Assembly: GCA_017962605.1 (NCBI GenBank)
Contig: JAGCUY010000179.1
Coordinates: 1 to 64,000 of the forward strand
From: Kiritimatiellia bacterium
GTDB taxonomy: Bacteria > Verrucomicrobiota > Kiritimatiellia > RFP12 > JAAYLN01
Length of the DNA stretch: 64,000 nt
Direction of reading: 5' to 3'
Under the pieces are notes generated by a model, which saw nothing but the letters and a program-made list of their open reading frames with translations, did not search any database and was not told the origin of the DNA. Below, piece after piece: positions 1-9,683 of this stretch; positions within the stretch are counted from its first letter, which is position 1, and each line of letters begins with the position of its first letter. A program made the translations under genes and the position numbers.

Positions 1-1
1 C

Positions 2-49
2 ATCGCCCAAAACCCAAAGGCCAATGTAGCCAAGGCCCTTTGGCGCTGA
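2..49 (+). CDS. 3' end of an unidentified gene (partial)
   Basis: The first bases read as 15 sense codons and a TGA in one frame, giving a plausible C-terminus ending in KALWR. The rest of the gene is outside the window, so no function can be given. The frame was chosen on protein-like composition only; another plus-strand frame stays open to about position 129. The 150 bases from here to nnrD show nothing else recognisable. Confidence 0.3.
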   Translation: MAQNPKANVAKALWR

Positions 50-205
50 CAACTCCGCTCCGGCAAGCCCGCCGCCTCAATGCCGCGACTTCCGCTCCCC
101 ATTCATGGGAAGGCTCGCCCACGAATCACTAACCCAATACCGATTCCGAAGCTTTCGCCTTGCGCATGTCGTGGATTTTTGGTGAAATACATTTAGGAGA
201 AAGAG

Positions 206-1105
206 ATGAAAAAGATTGATGTTGAAGAGGTGCGGGCGGCGCTGCCGCTTCGGGCGCGCGATGCGCACAAGGGTGATTTTGGACATGTCCTGGTGGCTGG
301 CGGGAGCGCAGGCTTTGGAGGCGCTCCGGCGCTGGCGACGCTGGCCGCGCTGCGGACAGGTTCGGGGCTGGTAACGGCGGCAGTGCCGGCGTCGCTGGCA
401 TGCGGTCCTATTGCCGCGCTGGCACCAGAGGCGATGGCGCACCCCATTGAGGAAGACGCCGGCCACATGGTTGGCAACGCTTTTCTGACATGGCTCTTCG
501 CGCGGCGGCGCTTCGATGCGATCGCGGTAGGGCCGGGGATGGGGCAGAGCACAGACACGGCGGCAATTGTCGGCGCGCTGCTCAAGATGCACGACGTGCC
601 GCTGGTATTGGATGCCGATGCGCTGAACCTGATTGCCGCTTCGCCGGAAGGGCTGGCGGGAGTGCGCCAGTCGGGAGGCGGCGCGATGCGGGTGCTGACG
701 CCGCACCATGCGGAAGCGGCGCGGCTGCTGGGGGTGTCTGCAGGGGAGGTCGCAGCAGACCGTGAAGGCGCGGTGCGGCGACTGGCGGAGGAATCAGGCG
801 CGGTGGCGGTGCTGAAGGGGCATGGAACACTGGTGGCTGTGCCGGGCGATGGGGAAGTCGCGATTTGCGAGGCGGGGAATCCGGGAATGGCGACCGGCGG
901 TTCGGGTGACGTGTTGACGGGGATGATCGCCTCGCTTATAGGGCAGGGGGTGGCGCCGGATTCGGCGGTTCGCGTCGGCGTTTGGCTTCACGCCACGGCG
1001 GGTGATTTGGCGGCGGCGCGGCTAGGAGAGCGGTCGATGCTGGCGCGAGACATCATCGAAGAGATTCCCGGCGCGATGCGTGCGGCGAATGTTGCGGGAA
1101 TGTAG
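206..1105 (+). CDS. nnrD: ADP/ATP-dependent (S)-NAD(P)H-hydrate dehydratase
   Basis: This 299-aa protein repairs hydrated NADH/NADPH by dehydrating the S epimer with nucleotide hydrolysis in the cytoplasm. It matches the YjeF C-terminal / carbohydrate-kinase-like family: an N-terminal GHVLVAGGS segment followed by GFGGAPALA, then GPGMG, LDADALN, LTPHHAEAARLLG, VLKGHGT and the diagnostic NPGMATGGSGDVLTGM near the C-terminus. The length fits a stand-alone dehydratase, and the usual N-terminal epimerase domain is absent. The ATG follows an AGGAGA ribosome site about 5 nt upstream. rny starts 16 nt after its stop, so the two are probably co-transcribed. Function is assigned from family motifs. 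Confidence 0.95.
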   Translation: MKKIDVEEVRAALPLRARDAHKGDFGHVLVAGGSAGFGGAPALATLAALRTGSGLVTAAVPASLACGPIAALAPEAMAHPIEEDAGHMVGNAFLTWLFARRRFDAIAVGPGMGQSTDTAAIVGALLKMHDVPLVLDADALNLIAASPEGLAGVRQSGGGAMRVLTPHHAEAARLLGVSAGEVAADREGAVRRLAEESGAVAVLKGHGTLVAVPGDGEVAICEAGNPGMATGGSGDVLTGMIASLIGQGVAPDSAVRVGVWLHATAGDLAAARLGERSMLARDIIEEIPGAMRAANVAGM

Positions 1106-1121
1106 TATAATAAACGAAATT

Positions 1122-2681
1122 ATGCAGACGCAGACAATAATTGCAATTTTGGTTTCGTCGGTCGCGGGCCTGATTATAGGCTACGCGGTGCGCGCGCTCT
1201 TCTCCAGATGGCAGAGCGACGCGATGGAAAAGCAGGCGCAGGCGAAGTTGGACGAGGCCGACGAAGAGGCGGCGCGTAGGCTCCGCGAGGCCGACATCAA
1301 GGCGCGAACGGAATTGGTTCAGGCGCGCGAGGCATTCGCGGAGACGACCCGCCAGCGCCAGGCGGCGTTGCAGGAATACGACGAGCGCATTGCGGCGCGT
1401 GAAGGCGACATCGAGCGCAAGATGCACGTAATCGAGGAGAAGGAGCGGCAGCTTCAGGAGACGCGGGACCAGCAGCGCGAAACGGCTGCGGACCTGACGG
1501 CGCGCGAGGACGCGGTAAGCGAACAGGAGCGCGAGGCTCTTAAGAAACTTCAGAAAATCGCAGGCATGACGGCGGAAGAGGCGCGGAACGCGCTTCGCAA
1601 CAAGGTCAAGGACCAGGTGAAGGCGGAGTGCGGCGCCTATTTCAGGCGGCGCTACGAGGAGGCTAGGACATACGCGGACCGCAAGGCGGCTGAACTGGTG
1701 GCCTACGCCGTCAGGCGCTACACGGCGGCGCACGCCGGGGAGTCGATGACGAGCATCGTTCCGATACCGAGCGCAGAGATCAAGGGGCGCATCATTGGCC
1801 GGGACGGGCGTAATGTCAGGTCGATCGAGGCGGCGACGGGCGTGACATTGATTGTGGATGGCACTTCTGATGCGGTGGCGATTTCGTGCTTCAGCCCAAT
1901 GCGGCGCGAGGTTGCGCGGCGCGCGCTGCTGGACTTGGTCGATGACGGGCGCATCCATCCTGCAAGCATAGAGAGCGCGGTGGAGAAGGCCAGGGCGGAT
2001 TTGGAAGGTGAAATGGTGAAGGAAGGCCGCGAGGCGGCAGACCAGTTCAACCTCGAGGGAATTTCAAGCGAGATACTGCAAGGTCTGGGGCGGCTGAAGT
2101 TCCGGCTCAGCTATTCGCAGAACGTGCTTGCGCACTCCATTGAAGTGGCGCGGCTGATGGGGACGATGGCCGACGAACTCAAACTGGATGGCCAGCTGGC
2201 GCGGCGCATAGGGCTTTTCCACGACATCGGCAAGGGAATGACCGACGAGAAAGAAGGCGCGCACGCGAAGCTTGGCGCGGACCTGCTGGCGTCGCAGGGC
2301 GAAGATCCGATTGTGGTGAACGCCGTTGCCGCGCATCACGAGGAAGTGGAGGCAACGAGCGTCTATGCGGTGCTTTGTTCGGCGGCGGACGCGATTTCCT
2401 CGGCGCGGCCAGGAGCGCGCAGCGAGACGAGCGAGCTTTACTTCGAGCGCATCGGGAAGTTGGAGGAAATCGCCACGTCCCATGATGGCGTGAAGACCGC
2501 CTTCGCCATGCGTGCCGGCCACGAGTTGAGAATCATCGTCGATGCGGACAAGGTCAACGACAACGACGCGATGATCCTTGCGCATGACATTAGCGCGGAG
2601 GTGGAGGCTACGCTCACCTATCCTGGGCAGATTCGCGTAGTAGTGATACGCGAGAAGCGCTGCATCGAATACGCCAGATGA
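1122..2681 (+). CDS. rny: ribonuclease Y
   Basis: This is a membrane-anchored endoribonuclease that starts bulk mRNA decay. The 519-aa length equals the usual size of RNase Y. It has an N-terminal transmembrane helix (about residues 5-26), a long charged coiled coil (about 40-165), a KH RNA-binding domain with the IIGRDGRN loop, and an HD metal-phosphohydrolase domain with the FHDIGKG motif (H367, D368). I chose ATG 1122 rather than the in-frame ATG at 1080 because it puts the hydrophobic anchor directly at the N-terminus, as in the family. A TATAAT at 1106-1111 lies only 10 nt before this ATG, so a near-leaderless transcript is possible. It overlaps ymdB by 4 nt (ATGA), the classic rny-ymdB pair. 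Confidence 0.95.
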   Translation: MQTQTIIAILVSSVAGLIIGYAVRALFSRWQSDAMEKQAQAKLDEADEEAARRLREADIKARTELVQAREAFAETTRQRQAALQEYDERIAAREGDIERKMHVIEEKERQLQETRDQQRETAADLTAREDAVSEQEREALKKLQKIAGMTAEEARNALRNKVKDQVKAECGAYFRRRYEEARTYADRKAAELVAYAVRRYTAAHAGESMTSIVPIPSAEIKGRIIGRDGRNVRSIEAATGVTLIVDGTSDAVAISCFSPMRREVARRALLDLVDDGRIHPASIESAVEKARADLEGEMVKEGREAADQFNLEGISSEILQGLGRLKFRLSYSQNVLAHSIEVARLMGTMADELKLDGQLARRIGLFHDIGKGMTDEKEGAHAKLGADLLASQGEDPIVVNAVAAHHEEVEATSVYAVLCSAADAISSARPGARSETSELYFERIGKLEEIATSHDGVKTAFAMRAGHELRIIVDADKVNDNDAMILAHDISAEVEATLTYPGQIRVVVIREKRCIEYAR

Positions 2682-3463
2682 AACTTCTTTGGGTAGGCGA
2701 CATAGTTGGCAGTCCGGGGCGACGGGTATTCGCCGAGGTGGCCCGCAAGCTGAAAGGCTCCGGCGGGGTGTCGGCCATCATCGCCAACGGCGAGAACAGC
2801 GCCGGCGGCAGTGGGATTACAGAGGAGATTGGCGCGGAACTGCTGGCTGCTGGCGCGGATGTCGTGACGCTTGGCGACCATGTCTGGAGCCAGAAGGGAA
2901 CGGAGCAGTATCTGGCGCATGAGCGGCGGGTGCTGCGGCCGGCGAACCTGCCGAAGGCCTGTCCTGGCGTGGGCTGTGTGACGGTGCAGACGCCGCAGAT
3001 GCCGATCACGGTGATGAGCCTGGTGGGGCGCGTGTTCATGCAGCCGGCGGAGTGTCCGTTCCTCACTGCCGATGCGGTGCTGGCGAAGCTGCCGGGGAAT
3101 TGCGGCCCGGTTTTTGTAGAGATACATGCCGAGGCGACATCGGAGAAGATAGCGCTTGGGCGTTATCTTGACGGGCGCGTTGCGGCAGTGGCTGGAACGC
3201 ACACGCACGTGCCTACTAACGACGCGGGGTTGCTGCCAAAAGGGACGGCCTATATCACGGATCTTGGAATGACTGGACCTGCCGACTCGGTCATAGGGCG
3301 GCAACTGGAGCCAGTGTTGCACAAATTCACGACGGGGATGCCTATGAAGTTCGACGTGGCCAAGGGCCCGGCCGTTCTTCAGGGCGTAGTGTTGGAGGTT
3401 GAGCGGGCGACAGGGAGGGCTCTTTCAATTGAGCCTTTTCTGTATCGCGAGCGCGCCAGTTGA
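2678..3463 (+). CDS. ymdB: YmdB-family metallophosphoesterase
   Basis: This 261-aa protein belongs to the TIGR00282/YmdB family of dinuclear-metal phosphodiesterases; in Bacillus YmdB hydrolyses 2',3'-cyclic nucleotides. Visible metal-site motifs are GDIVG at the N-terminus, NGEN, a GDH motif, EIHAE and GTHTHVPT. The third motif reads LGDHVW where well-known members have GNH, so an Asp replaces the usual Asn ligand. It overlaps rny by 4 nt, implying translational coupling; coupling of an RNA-decay endonuclease with a cyclic-nucleotide phosphodiesterase is conserved in many bacteria. Confidence 0.92.
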   Translation: MKLLWVGDIVGSPGRRVFAEVARKLKGSGGVSAIIANGENSAGGSGITEEIGAELLAAGADVVTLGDHVWSQKGTEQYLAHERRVLRPANLPKACPGVGCVTVQTPQMPITVMSLVGRVFMQPAECPFLTADAVLAKLPGNCGPVFVEIHAEATSEKIALGRYLDGRVAAVAGTHTHVPTNDAGLLPKGTAYITDLGMTGPADSVIGRQLEPVLHKFTTGMPMKFDVAKGPAVLQGVVLEVERATGRALSIEPFLYRERAS

Positions 3464-3479
3464 AAGATGCGCGTTTTTT
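3451..3479 (+). terminator. weak intrinsic terminator after ymdB
   Basis: CGCGC (3452-3456) and GCGCG (3469-3473) can pair around a 12-nt loop, followed directly by six T. The stem is only 5 bp, or 6 with a G-T pair. The loop contains the -35 box of the next promoter. Confidence 0.4.
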
Positions 3480-3487
3480 GATATAAT
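3460..3487 (+). promoter_or_regulatory. sigma-70-type promoter for the 3512 gene
   Basis: TTGAAA (3460-3465), a 16-nt spacer and a perfect TATAAT (3482-3487) lie 24 nt before the ATG. An AGGAGG ribosome site follows at 3501-3506. Confidence 0.7.
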
Positions 3488-3511
3488 GGTGTTTGAAAAT
3501 AGGAGGATGCC

Positions 3512-6500
3512 ATGCGTAGCATTATGAGGAAATTTGTATCGCGCCGTCCGTTGGCGGTGGCCGTGGCGTTTTTGTTTTTCGTGGCTGTGTTCGGAGTTGA
3601 GGCAGCAGTGTCCATCTATTCGGCACCGACGTCGGTGAACAATGGCGAGACCGCGCAAATTGTCGCAAGGGTTACGACTGATTATGAAATCGATGGCGTC
3701 TGGCTTCGATACAGGATTTCAAATGACCCCAAGGGTTACACGACTGCCAATGTTATAAACTATTTGGCGATGACGAATTCCGTTGACAAGGATTACGTCT
3801 GTGAGCTGCCGATACTTCCAGGGGGAACTGTTCAGTTGGGTGCGATGGCGGTTTTGTCTGGCGGCGCAATAACAAACTTTAACCTCACTTGGAAGACGGT
3901 AACCATTGGCAACAATTTGACATACGACCGCTTCCACGACATGAAGGGCATTCCGGGGATTCTTTCATCGGCAACTGCCAATGACACTGTCGCCGACTGG
4001 GGGTGGCAGCAGGACAAGAAAATCGGAGGCAATTCCTCGACAAACTTTTTCGCGGATACTCCTAATGGATCACAGTGGAAAGCAAGCGGCGTAGTGTGGG
4101 CAAGGGCGGCAGGCTCGAGAAATACAAACAGGTTGCCGCAGGGATTAGGTTTAACCACTCTGAACATACCCGACACAATGGCTTTTCCTGTCATGTGGAT
4201 TGGAAATGTTCCCAAGGAATATGAACCGCAAATAAGATCTCCAAAACTTGAAAATGGACTAGGCACGATTTCATTCAATGCCAGAAACTACGAAGGTGAA
4301 AGCAAAATCAAGATTCAGGTCGCCTACACTGACGATGAGCCGGGGATGTTAGATTGGAACGATGTTCAGGAATATGTTTTTTCTGGTAGTCAAACAAACT
4401 ATTACATCACCAACATTGTGAGCGATGTAGATGTTAAATTTGTGCGAATTTTTCGATCGGAGATGTATACAGGCAACTTATTGTTCAACCGTGGCTGGAT
4501 TGGCATTGACAACATTTGCCTAACGCCGCCGACGCCGGATATTGTGATGAACGAGAAACTCCGTAACCCTGGTTACATGAACGCGACAAACGACACCATA
4601 ATCAGGTGCGTGGTGTCCAACATAAACGAGCGCGTTCCTGCCATCAACAGGACTGTTACGGCCTATTACTGCCTTACGAACTCCCAGTTCGCGACAATAG
4701 CGCCGAGCGCCTTCCATGCGACGAACATGACTTATGTGTGCGAGTCGAACGGATGGTCTCTCTACGAAGGGAGGATTCCGGCGCAGAAGGAGGCAGGCTG
4801 GCTTCACTACTACTATCGGTGCGATTTCCAGGGCTATTACTATGTCTCGCCGGCTGCCAATGGAATGCCGACTCCGAAATTCTTCAGCGCCAATGGCTCG
4901 ACAATTGATGCACCGACATCCTCCGCGACCACACACCTTACAGGCGAAATCCGCGCAAGCAAGTCAAGGTATTCAGGCGTCCAGGTGATGCAGATTGTCG
5001 ATGGTGTGGAAACGAAGTTCTACGACATGAGCCTGGTGGATGACAACCAGTGGCAATTGGCCTTGCCTGTGACGGAGGGCACGGTGACGGAATCTTATTT
5101 TGTGGGCGATGGCTGCTATGTGGAAAACGCAGACGATTTCCAGATGAGTCCCTATTACTATGGCCATTTTAGTGACAATCCCCAGGATCAGCCTTACGAC
5201 ACGCCAACTGGAGGGACGCCGAACCGGCAATTCGCAACGACCAACAACCTGACGGCAATTAAGATAGAAATTGACAGCGATGGCTACATGGTATATCGCT
5301 TTGACGATGCTGTTGCAGACAACGACCTCAACTACACCATCCGCCGCGGTGTTTTCCAGAACTTTGACGACTGGGAGGAGGAAGGTTTAATATACGTTGA
5401 ATCGCTCTATGGTTCCGGCGTGGGAACATTTGAGACCACTTTCGACAACTGGGAGCAGGCATACGGTTGGCTGCCGGCTGAAAACGCCATGGAGAACTTC
5501 CAGCTTGCCGCGTCCAATAGCGCGTTCTCGATAAAACGCGACATCGTTCCGAGGGAAAGCGATTATTTAAAAGGTTTCACATTGACGCCGGAGAACTGGT
5601 ATATCAATGACTTCAGGATTACCAACGAGCGTGTAACGAACAACACCGCGAAGTTCGCGTATGGCGGCAGTTCAAATGTCGTGGCGCAGGTCCTGCCAGG
5701 TGGTGGCCTAAGGAATGCCGACGCCTCACTGCCAGAGGGTGTGGGAGAGATATCCGCCATGTTGCGTCCTTCCATTACCGATGGCGCGAAGGCGCTTTAC
5801 AAGAAAGACTGGCAGTATGCCAGTAACAACCCGCTCCTTATCAACACCTCATTTAGCATTCCACCCGCCGATAGGGGCAATTCCCATTACTATGCCTCCA
5901 TTGTTTTCGACTATAGGGATTCAAAGAACTATCACGAACTGCGCTTGACCCGCGGTGATTCCACGGATGCAAACGACAACCGCCTGCTCCTTCAATTGGC
6001 TGAGGTTTACAATGGCGTGGAGACTAATGTCACGCACAAGACGATTTACTCTAACAACAATGTGAAGAACGAAACCTACTACACAATAGCCGCCTCTATC
6101 TCGGCTTCAGGCAGCACCTTGACCGTGACTTTTACCACATTGGGTGTTGGGAGTAACTTTGGAGCTAACCCATCATCTATTTCAGGCTGGGTGGGGGCCA
6201 ACAACGCCATCAAACTGAACAATTGCAAGTTTACAGGCTTGGATAAGGGGGGGCGCGTAGGCTTTAGCGCATACGACTGCGCGCCGAAGTTCAACTATCT
6301 TATCATCTCCGGCGGAGGGAGCAGCGAAGGGTATTCCGCTGGCTCATCACTCGCGCGTAGCAGCGGCAAGGCGACGACGTCTTTTGAAGATTCAGAAGAG
6401 AAATGGTTCCTCGGCGGTTCGGATGACACGGCCGATGACGATGAAGCCATGAAGTGGTATTTCGATGATGGATATGTCCTGCGCCGCCGCATTCCGGCAA

Positions 6501-9500
6501 TGACGGTTGATTTGTTGACAGGCGTGGATCCGTTTGGCCTGACGATTAAGGAGACGGTACCACTGACGTCAATGCAATACTACCCTTACAAAAAAACCAT
6601 TCATTCATGGGATCCTTTCTACGTTGAGTTCAAAGTTGGCAATAAGGGCGGTGCCAATACCGTGGTGATTGACAGTGCAACTGTGACGCCTTGGCGAGGC
6701 GGAACACGTGGCCCAAGCACCCATGCCAACACGGAATCGTTTGAATGGACAGGAAAGGACGAGCAGAACGCTTTCGCGCGTGGTCGTTTTTACAGAGACA
6801 ACTGGCTAATTTTCGAAGGCTGGGCCGTGACGAACAACGTCAAGAACCAATCGGTTCTTAAAGATGTCGCCGCGCGTTTCCAGCGTTCGCAGGCCAATAC
6901 GAATTTAGTCCAAGCGCTCTACTCGCCCTTTATGACAAACGGCATCGGGACGGTGAAGTTCAACTACCTCGTGGAGGGCAACAGCGGTGACCGTGTCATT
7001 TACGCCATCGAATACACTGATAAGGATAATTCGGGCGATTTCGGAGACAGCGACCTGCATTTAACGGCAGCCGTATATACCAATACCGTCACTAGCGGAA
7101 TGGTTTACGGCAAGCGATCCTGCAATGTCTGCACGAACTACCTCTACTCTACAGAGGGCAACCTTTACGAAATGCGATTCCGCATTCGATTGCTGGAAGG
7201 AAGCAGTCCAGACGCCGTGTTGTGGATAGACAGCGCATACGCGAACGACTATCCGGAGGAGACCGATGACATGTGGAAAGTCTATAACGGCCGCCTTGCC
7301 AATGCGGAGACATCAAGTGAGTACTCTCGCATTTATGGAAGAAAGGGAACAACGCTCTACCTCAACAACTCCACGACGGCCGACACCGGTGATGCGCGTG
7401 GCGTTGAAAACCCATTCGACCAGTGGAAGCCATTCCTGCAAGTCCCATACTTGGAGGATGGCATTGGCGAGATCGCCTTCAACTATCGCGTCCATACGCC
7501 CACGAACGCCTCGAACCGTGCAGCAAGCCTGACAATCGCCATTTCCACCAACAAGACACTTGAGGAGTCGGAGTGGGTTGTTATCACCAACATGACCGTG
7601 ACGGGCACCGGCTATGTCAAGTTCGACGACCCGGACATTTTCCAGAAGGAATACAAGTATGTCCGCTTCTTTTCCGACACCAATAATGTCGGCCGCATCT
7701 GCCTTGACAACATCCTCGTGATGGAGCCGTCGCGTCCCGGCTATGACATCTCAAAGGTCGTCATCACCCCAGCGCAGCCAATTTACAATGACCCCGAGGC
7801 TCCGGTGGTGTCGGTTGCCGCGACAATATCGCGTTTGACGCAAAAGCCCGAAAACATAAGGCTGTTTGTTTCATGGCACGAAGGGACCAATGTTTGGGGC
7901 TATTCCAATTGGTGGACACCCGAACTCGAGGGCGCATACAACACTGTGGAATTGTTTGAGAGCCCTGATACGCCTCGCTTATATACTACGCAGGCCAACC
8001 AGGGGTTGCCAACGGCGCCGGCAAATGGCACTATCCAGTATGTGGTCTGGGGCAAGCATTCCAAAGTGCCTGACAACTATACGAGGCAGGATGTCATTTT
8101 TGAAAACGACAGCGCTTTCGTCAACCCCGAGTGGTATGGTTCCGTGGATTTGAACAAATCAATGACCAACTCAAATCCGTCTGCGACATTCTCTCCATAT
8201 TATCTTGTCTATTCCTGCGCGCCAGGATCCATTTGGATTAACGAAGTCTGGAACAACTACAGCACATCCGCGAGTACAAAGAACTATTATCCGGAAGGAG
8301 ACCCCTGGAATAAGTGCAAAGCCTGGGAATTCATCGAGCTGTGCGGCAAGGGCGGAATTGACATTTCCGGCTGGCGGCTGAATATCTATCTCAAGGCTGC
8401 GGAAGACCCAACGTATGAGGTAGACCTTGTCCAGTCGTATCATTTCGCCTCCGGGACGATTCTTGACTATGACTACAACGGCTGGGGCTTCTATGTCGTA
8501 GGCGATAAGGATACTCCAAATGTTGACTATGTCTTGACCGATACAAAGGGGAATCCTACGGTGGCCGGTAAGATCGACGCACTCAAGGCGAGCGTCATAG
8601 CGATAGAGTTGCTGCGCGATGGCGGAGAAGACGGCATTCTTGAGTGCGCATGTCATATCGGCGGTGGCTCAGCCGATCCGCAGAACCCGAACGCGGCCTT
8701 CTCGCAGCGTATATCCGCCCCGAAGACAAAAGGGTCCGGAGCTTCGGAATATCCATATTCCTACGCCCTTCTCGATGACTTTACCGACGAAGAAAATACC
8801 ATTTACACAAACGAAGTGGCCGGAACGGCGTCTGGGCCGCGTCTATGGTACTGGGCGCTCGGCAACCCAACCCCAGGCGCAGTGAACCGAAACAAGGACT
8901 ATCGCGTGAACCAGAGCTTTGGGGAAACCATCATAGACTATTTCACGCTGGATTCCGGAATCGTTGAAGGGAAGACGTATGGCACTCAGAACGGCGATAC
9001 GACAGACATCTTAATCGGCATGCAGGGCGGTGCTTCCACGTCTATCGTCTATGTCGCGAGAAGCTGGTATAAGATCATTGCCTTGACTTCGAACAATATC
9101 TCCGTTGACGAGGCCGTTGGCAAGACGTCCTATACATACAACATCGATTCCATCTCCGAGAATGTGCAACTCAACGTGTCGTTCGGCCCGAAGGGTGCTT
9201 CCGACTACGCCTCGGCGCAAGATGTATCGCAGCGCTGGACTGACGCCATCCTCGACTGGTTCCGTTCCAATGGATGGTCTGAAGAGGACATTGCCGCAGG
9301 CGACAGCGACGAGTATACTGTCTGGGAGGAGTTCTGGATGGACACCGATCCGACGCTCTTCACGACAGTCGATGCACGGACGACCTCGATTTCGCTTGAT
9401 GGCAGCACGCTTTACCTTGGCCTTGGGCTAAGCCGCACAAACTGGAGCAATAGCGCAAGCGCGAGCGGCACCGCCTCTGCTGCAACAGGCGGCCTCAATG

Positions 9501-9667
9501 GCGTCGTGAACGTCTATGGCAAGGCGACGCTGGCAGGCTCCAAGACAAAGGTCGCAGCCGCGCAGCTGGCGGCAGGAGCCTTCAACAAGACGGAGAAGGC
9601 AACGACATCCTTCAACACGGATGGCCTCGGGCTGAATTTCTTCATCTGGAGCATCGAGGACAAGTAG
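3512..9667 (+). CDS. giant secreted protein with lamin-tail-like domain
   Basis: This 2051-aa protein has a clear signal peptide (charged MRSIMRKFVSRR, then a hydrophobic core ending near residue 32) and is exported. Most of it consists of beta-rich segments in which stretches such as FNYRV and IGDI/IDSA-type sentences recur, resembling jelly-roll domains. Around residues 1570-1780 there is a lamin-tail-like domain: IWINEVWNNY, then EFIELCGKGGIDISGWRL. Near residues 1927-1950 a DSDEYTVWEEFWMDTDP stretch resembles calcium-binding thrombospondin-3/EF-type segments. No catalytic domain was recognised. The start is fixed by AGGAGG and a good promoter. It is probably a surface adhesion or structural protein, but that is inference. 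Confidence 0.75.
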   Translation: MRSIMRKFVSRRPLAVAVAFLFFVAVFGVEAAVSIYSAPTSVNNGETAQIVARVTTDYEIDGVWLRYRISNDPKGYTTANVINYLAMTNSVDKDYVCELPILPGGTVQLGAMAVLSGGAITNFNLTWKTVTIGNNLTYDRFHDMKGIPGILSSATANDTVADWGWQQDKKIGGNSSTNFFADTPNGSQWKASGVVWARAAGSRNTNRLPQGLGLTTLNIPDTMAFPVMWIGNVPKEYEPQIRSPKLENGLGTISFNARNYEGESKIKIQVAYTDDEPGMLDWNDVQEYVFSGSQTNYYITNIVSDVDVKFVRIFRSEMYTGNLLFNRGWIGIDNICLTPPTPDIVMNEKLRNPGYMNATNDTIIRCVVSNINERVPAINRTVTAYYCLTNSQFATIAPSAFHATNMTYVCESNGWSLYEGRIPAQKEAGWLHYYYRCDFQGYYYVSPAANGMPTPKFFSANGSTIDAPTSSATTHLTGEIRASKSRYSGVQVMQIVDGVETKFYDMSLVDDNQWQLALPVTEGTVTESYFVGDGCYVENADDFQMSPYYYGHFSDNPQDQPYDTPTGGTPNRQFATTNNLTAIKIEIDSDGYMVYRFDDAVADNDLNYTIRRGVFQNFDDWEEEGLIYVESLYGSGVGTFETTFDNWEQAYGWLPAENAMENFQLAASNSAFSIKRDIVPRESDYLKGFTLTPENWYINDFRITNERVTNNTAKFAYGGSSNVVAQVLPGGGLRNADASLPEGVGEISAMLRPSITDGAKALYKKDWQYASNNPLLINTSFSIPPADRGNSHYYASIVFDYRDSKNYHELRLTRGDSTDANDNRLLLQLAEVYNGVETNVTHKTIYSNNNVKNETYYTIAASISASGSTLTVTFTTLGVGSNFGANPSSISGWVGANNAIKLNNCKFTGLDKGGRVGFSAYDCAPKFNYLIISGGGSSEGYSAGSSLARSSGKATTSFEDSEEKWFLGGSDDTADDDEAMKWYFDDGYVLRRRIPAMTVDLLTGVDPFGLTIKETVPLTSMQYYPYKKTIHSWDPFYVEFKVGNKGGANTVVIDSATVTPWRGGTRGPSTHANTESFEWTGKDEQNAFARGRFYRDNWLIFEGWAVTNNVKNQSVLKDVAARFQRSQANTNLVQALYSPFMTNGIGTVKFNYLVEGNSGDRVIYAIEYTDKDNSGDFGDSDLHLTAAVYTNTVTSGMVYGKRSCNVCTNYLYSTEGNLYEMRFRIRLLEGSSPDAVLWIDSAYANDYPEETDDMWKVYNGRLANAETSSEYSRIYGRKGTTLYLNNSTTADTGDARGVENPFDQWKPFLQVPYLEDGIGEIAFNYRVHTPTNASNRAASLTIAISTNKTLEESEWVVITNMTVTGTGYVKFDDPDIFQKEYKYVRFFSDTNNVGRICLDNILVMEPSRPGYDISKVVITPAQPIYNDPEAPVVSVAATISRLTQKPENIRLFVSWHEGTNVWGYSNWWTPELEGAYNTVELFESPDTPRLYTTQANQGLPTAPANGTIQYVVWGKHSKVPDNYTRQDVIFENDSAFVNPEWYGSVDLNKSMTNSNPSATFSPYYLVYSCAPGSIWINEVWNNYSTSASTKNYYPEGDPWNKCKAWEFIELCGKGGIDISGWRLNIYLKAAEDPTYEVDLVQSYHFASGTILDYDYNGWGFYVVGDKDTPNVDYVLTDTKGNPTVAGKIDALKASVIAIELLRDGGEDGILECACHIGGGSADPQNPNAAFSQRISAPKTKGSGASEYPYSYALLDDFTDEENTIYTNEVAGTASGPRLWYWALGNPTPGAVNRNKDYRVNQSFGETIIDYFTLDSGIVEGKTYGTQNGDTTDILIGMQGGASTSIVYVARSWYKIIALTSNNISVDEAVGKTSYTYNIDSISENVQLNVSFGPKGASDYASAQDVSQRWTDAILDWFRSNGWSEEDIAAGDSDEYTVWEEFWMDTDPTLFTTVDARTTSISLDGSTLYLGLGLSRTNWSNSASASGTASAATGGLNGVVNVYGKATLAGSKTKVAAAQLAAGAFNKTEKATTSFNTDGLGLNFFIWSIEDK

Positions 9668-9683
9668 AGCGGGGCATTGGGTG

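Noticed and set aside
77-709. Long minus-strand reading frame opposite nnrD
   Set aside because: It lies antisense to a clear nnrD gene and has Arg/His/Pro-rich composition typical of the complement of GC-rich coding DNA.
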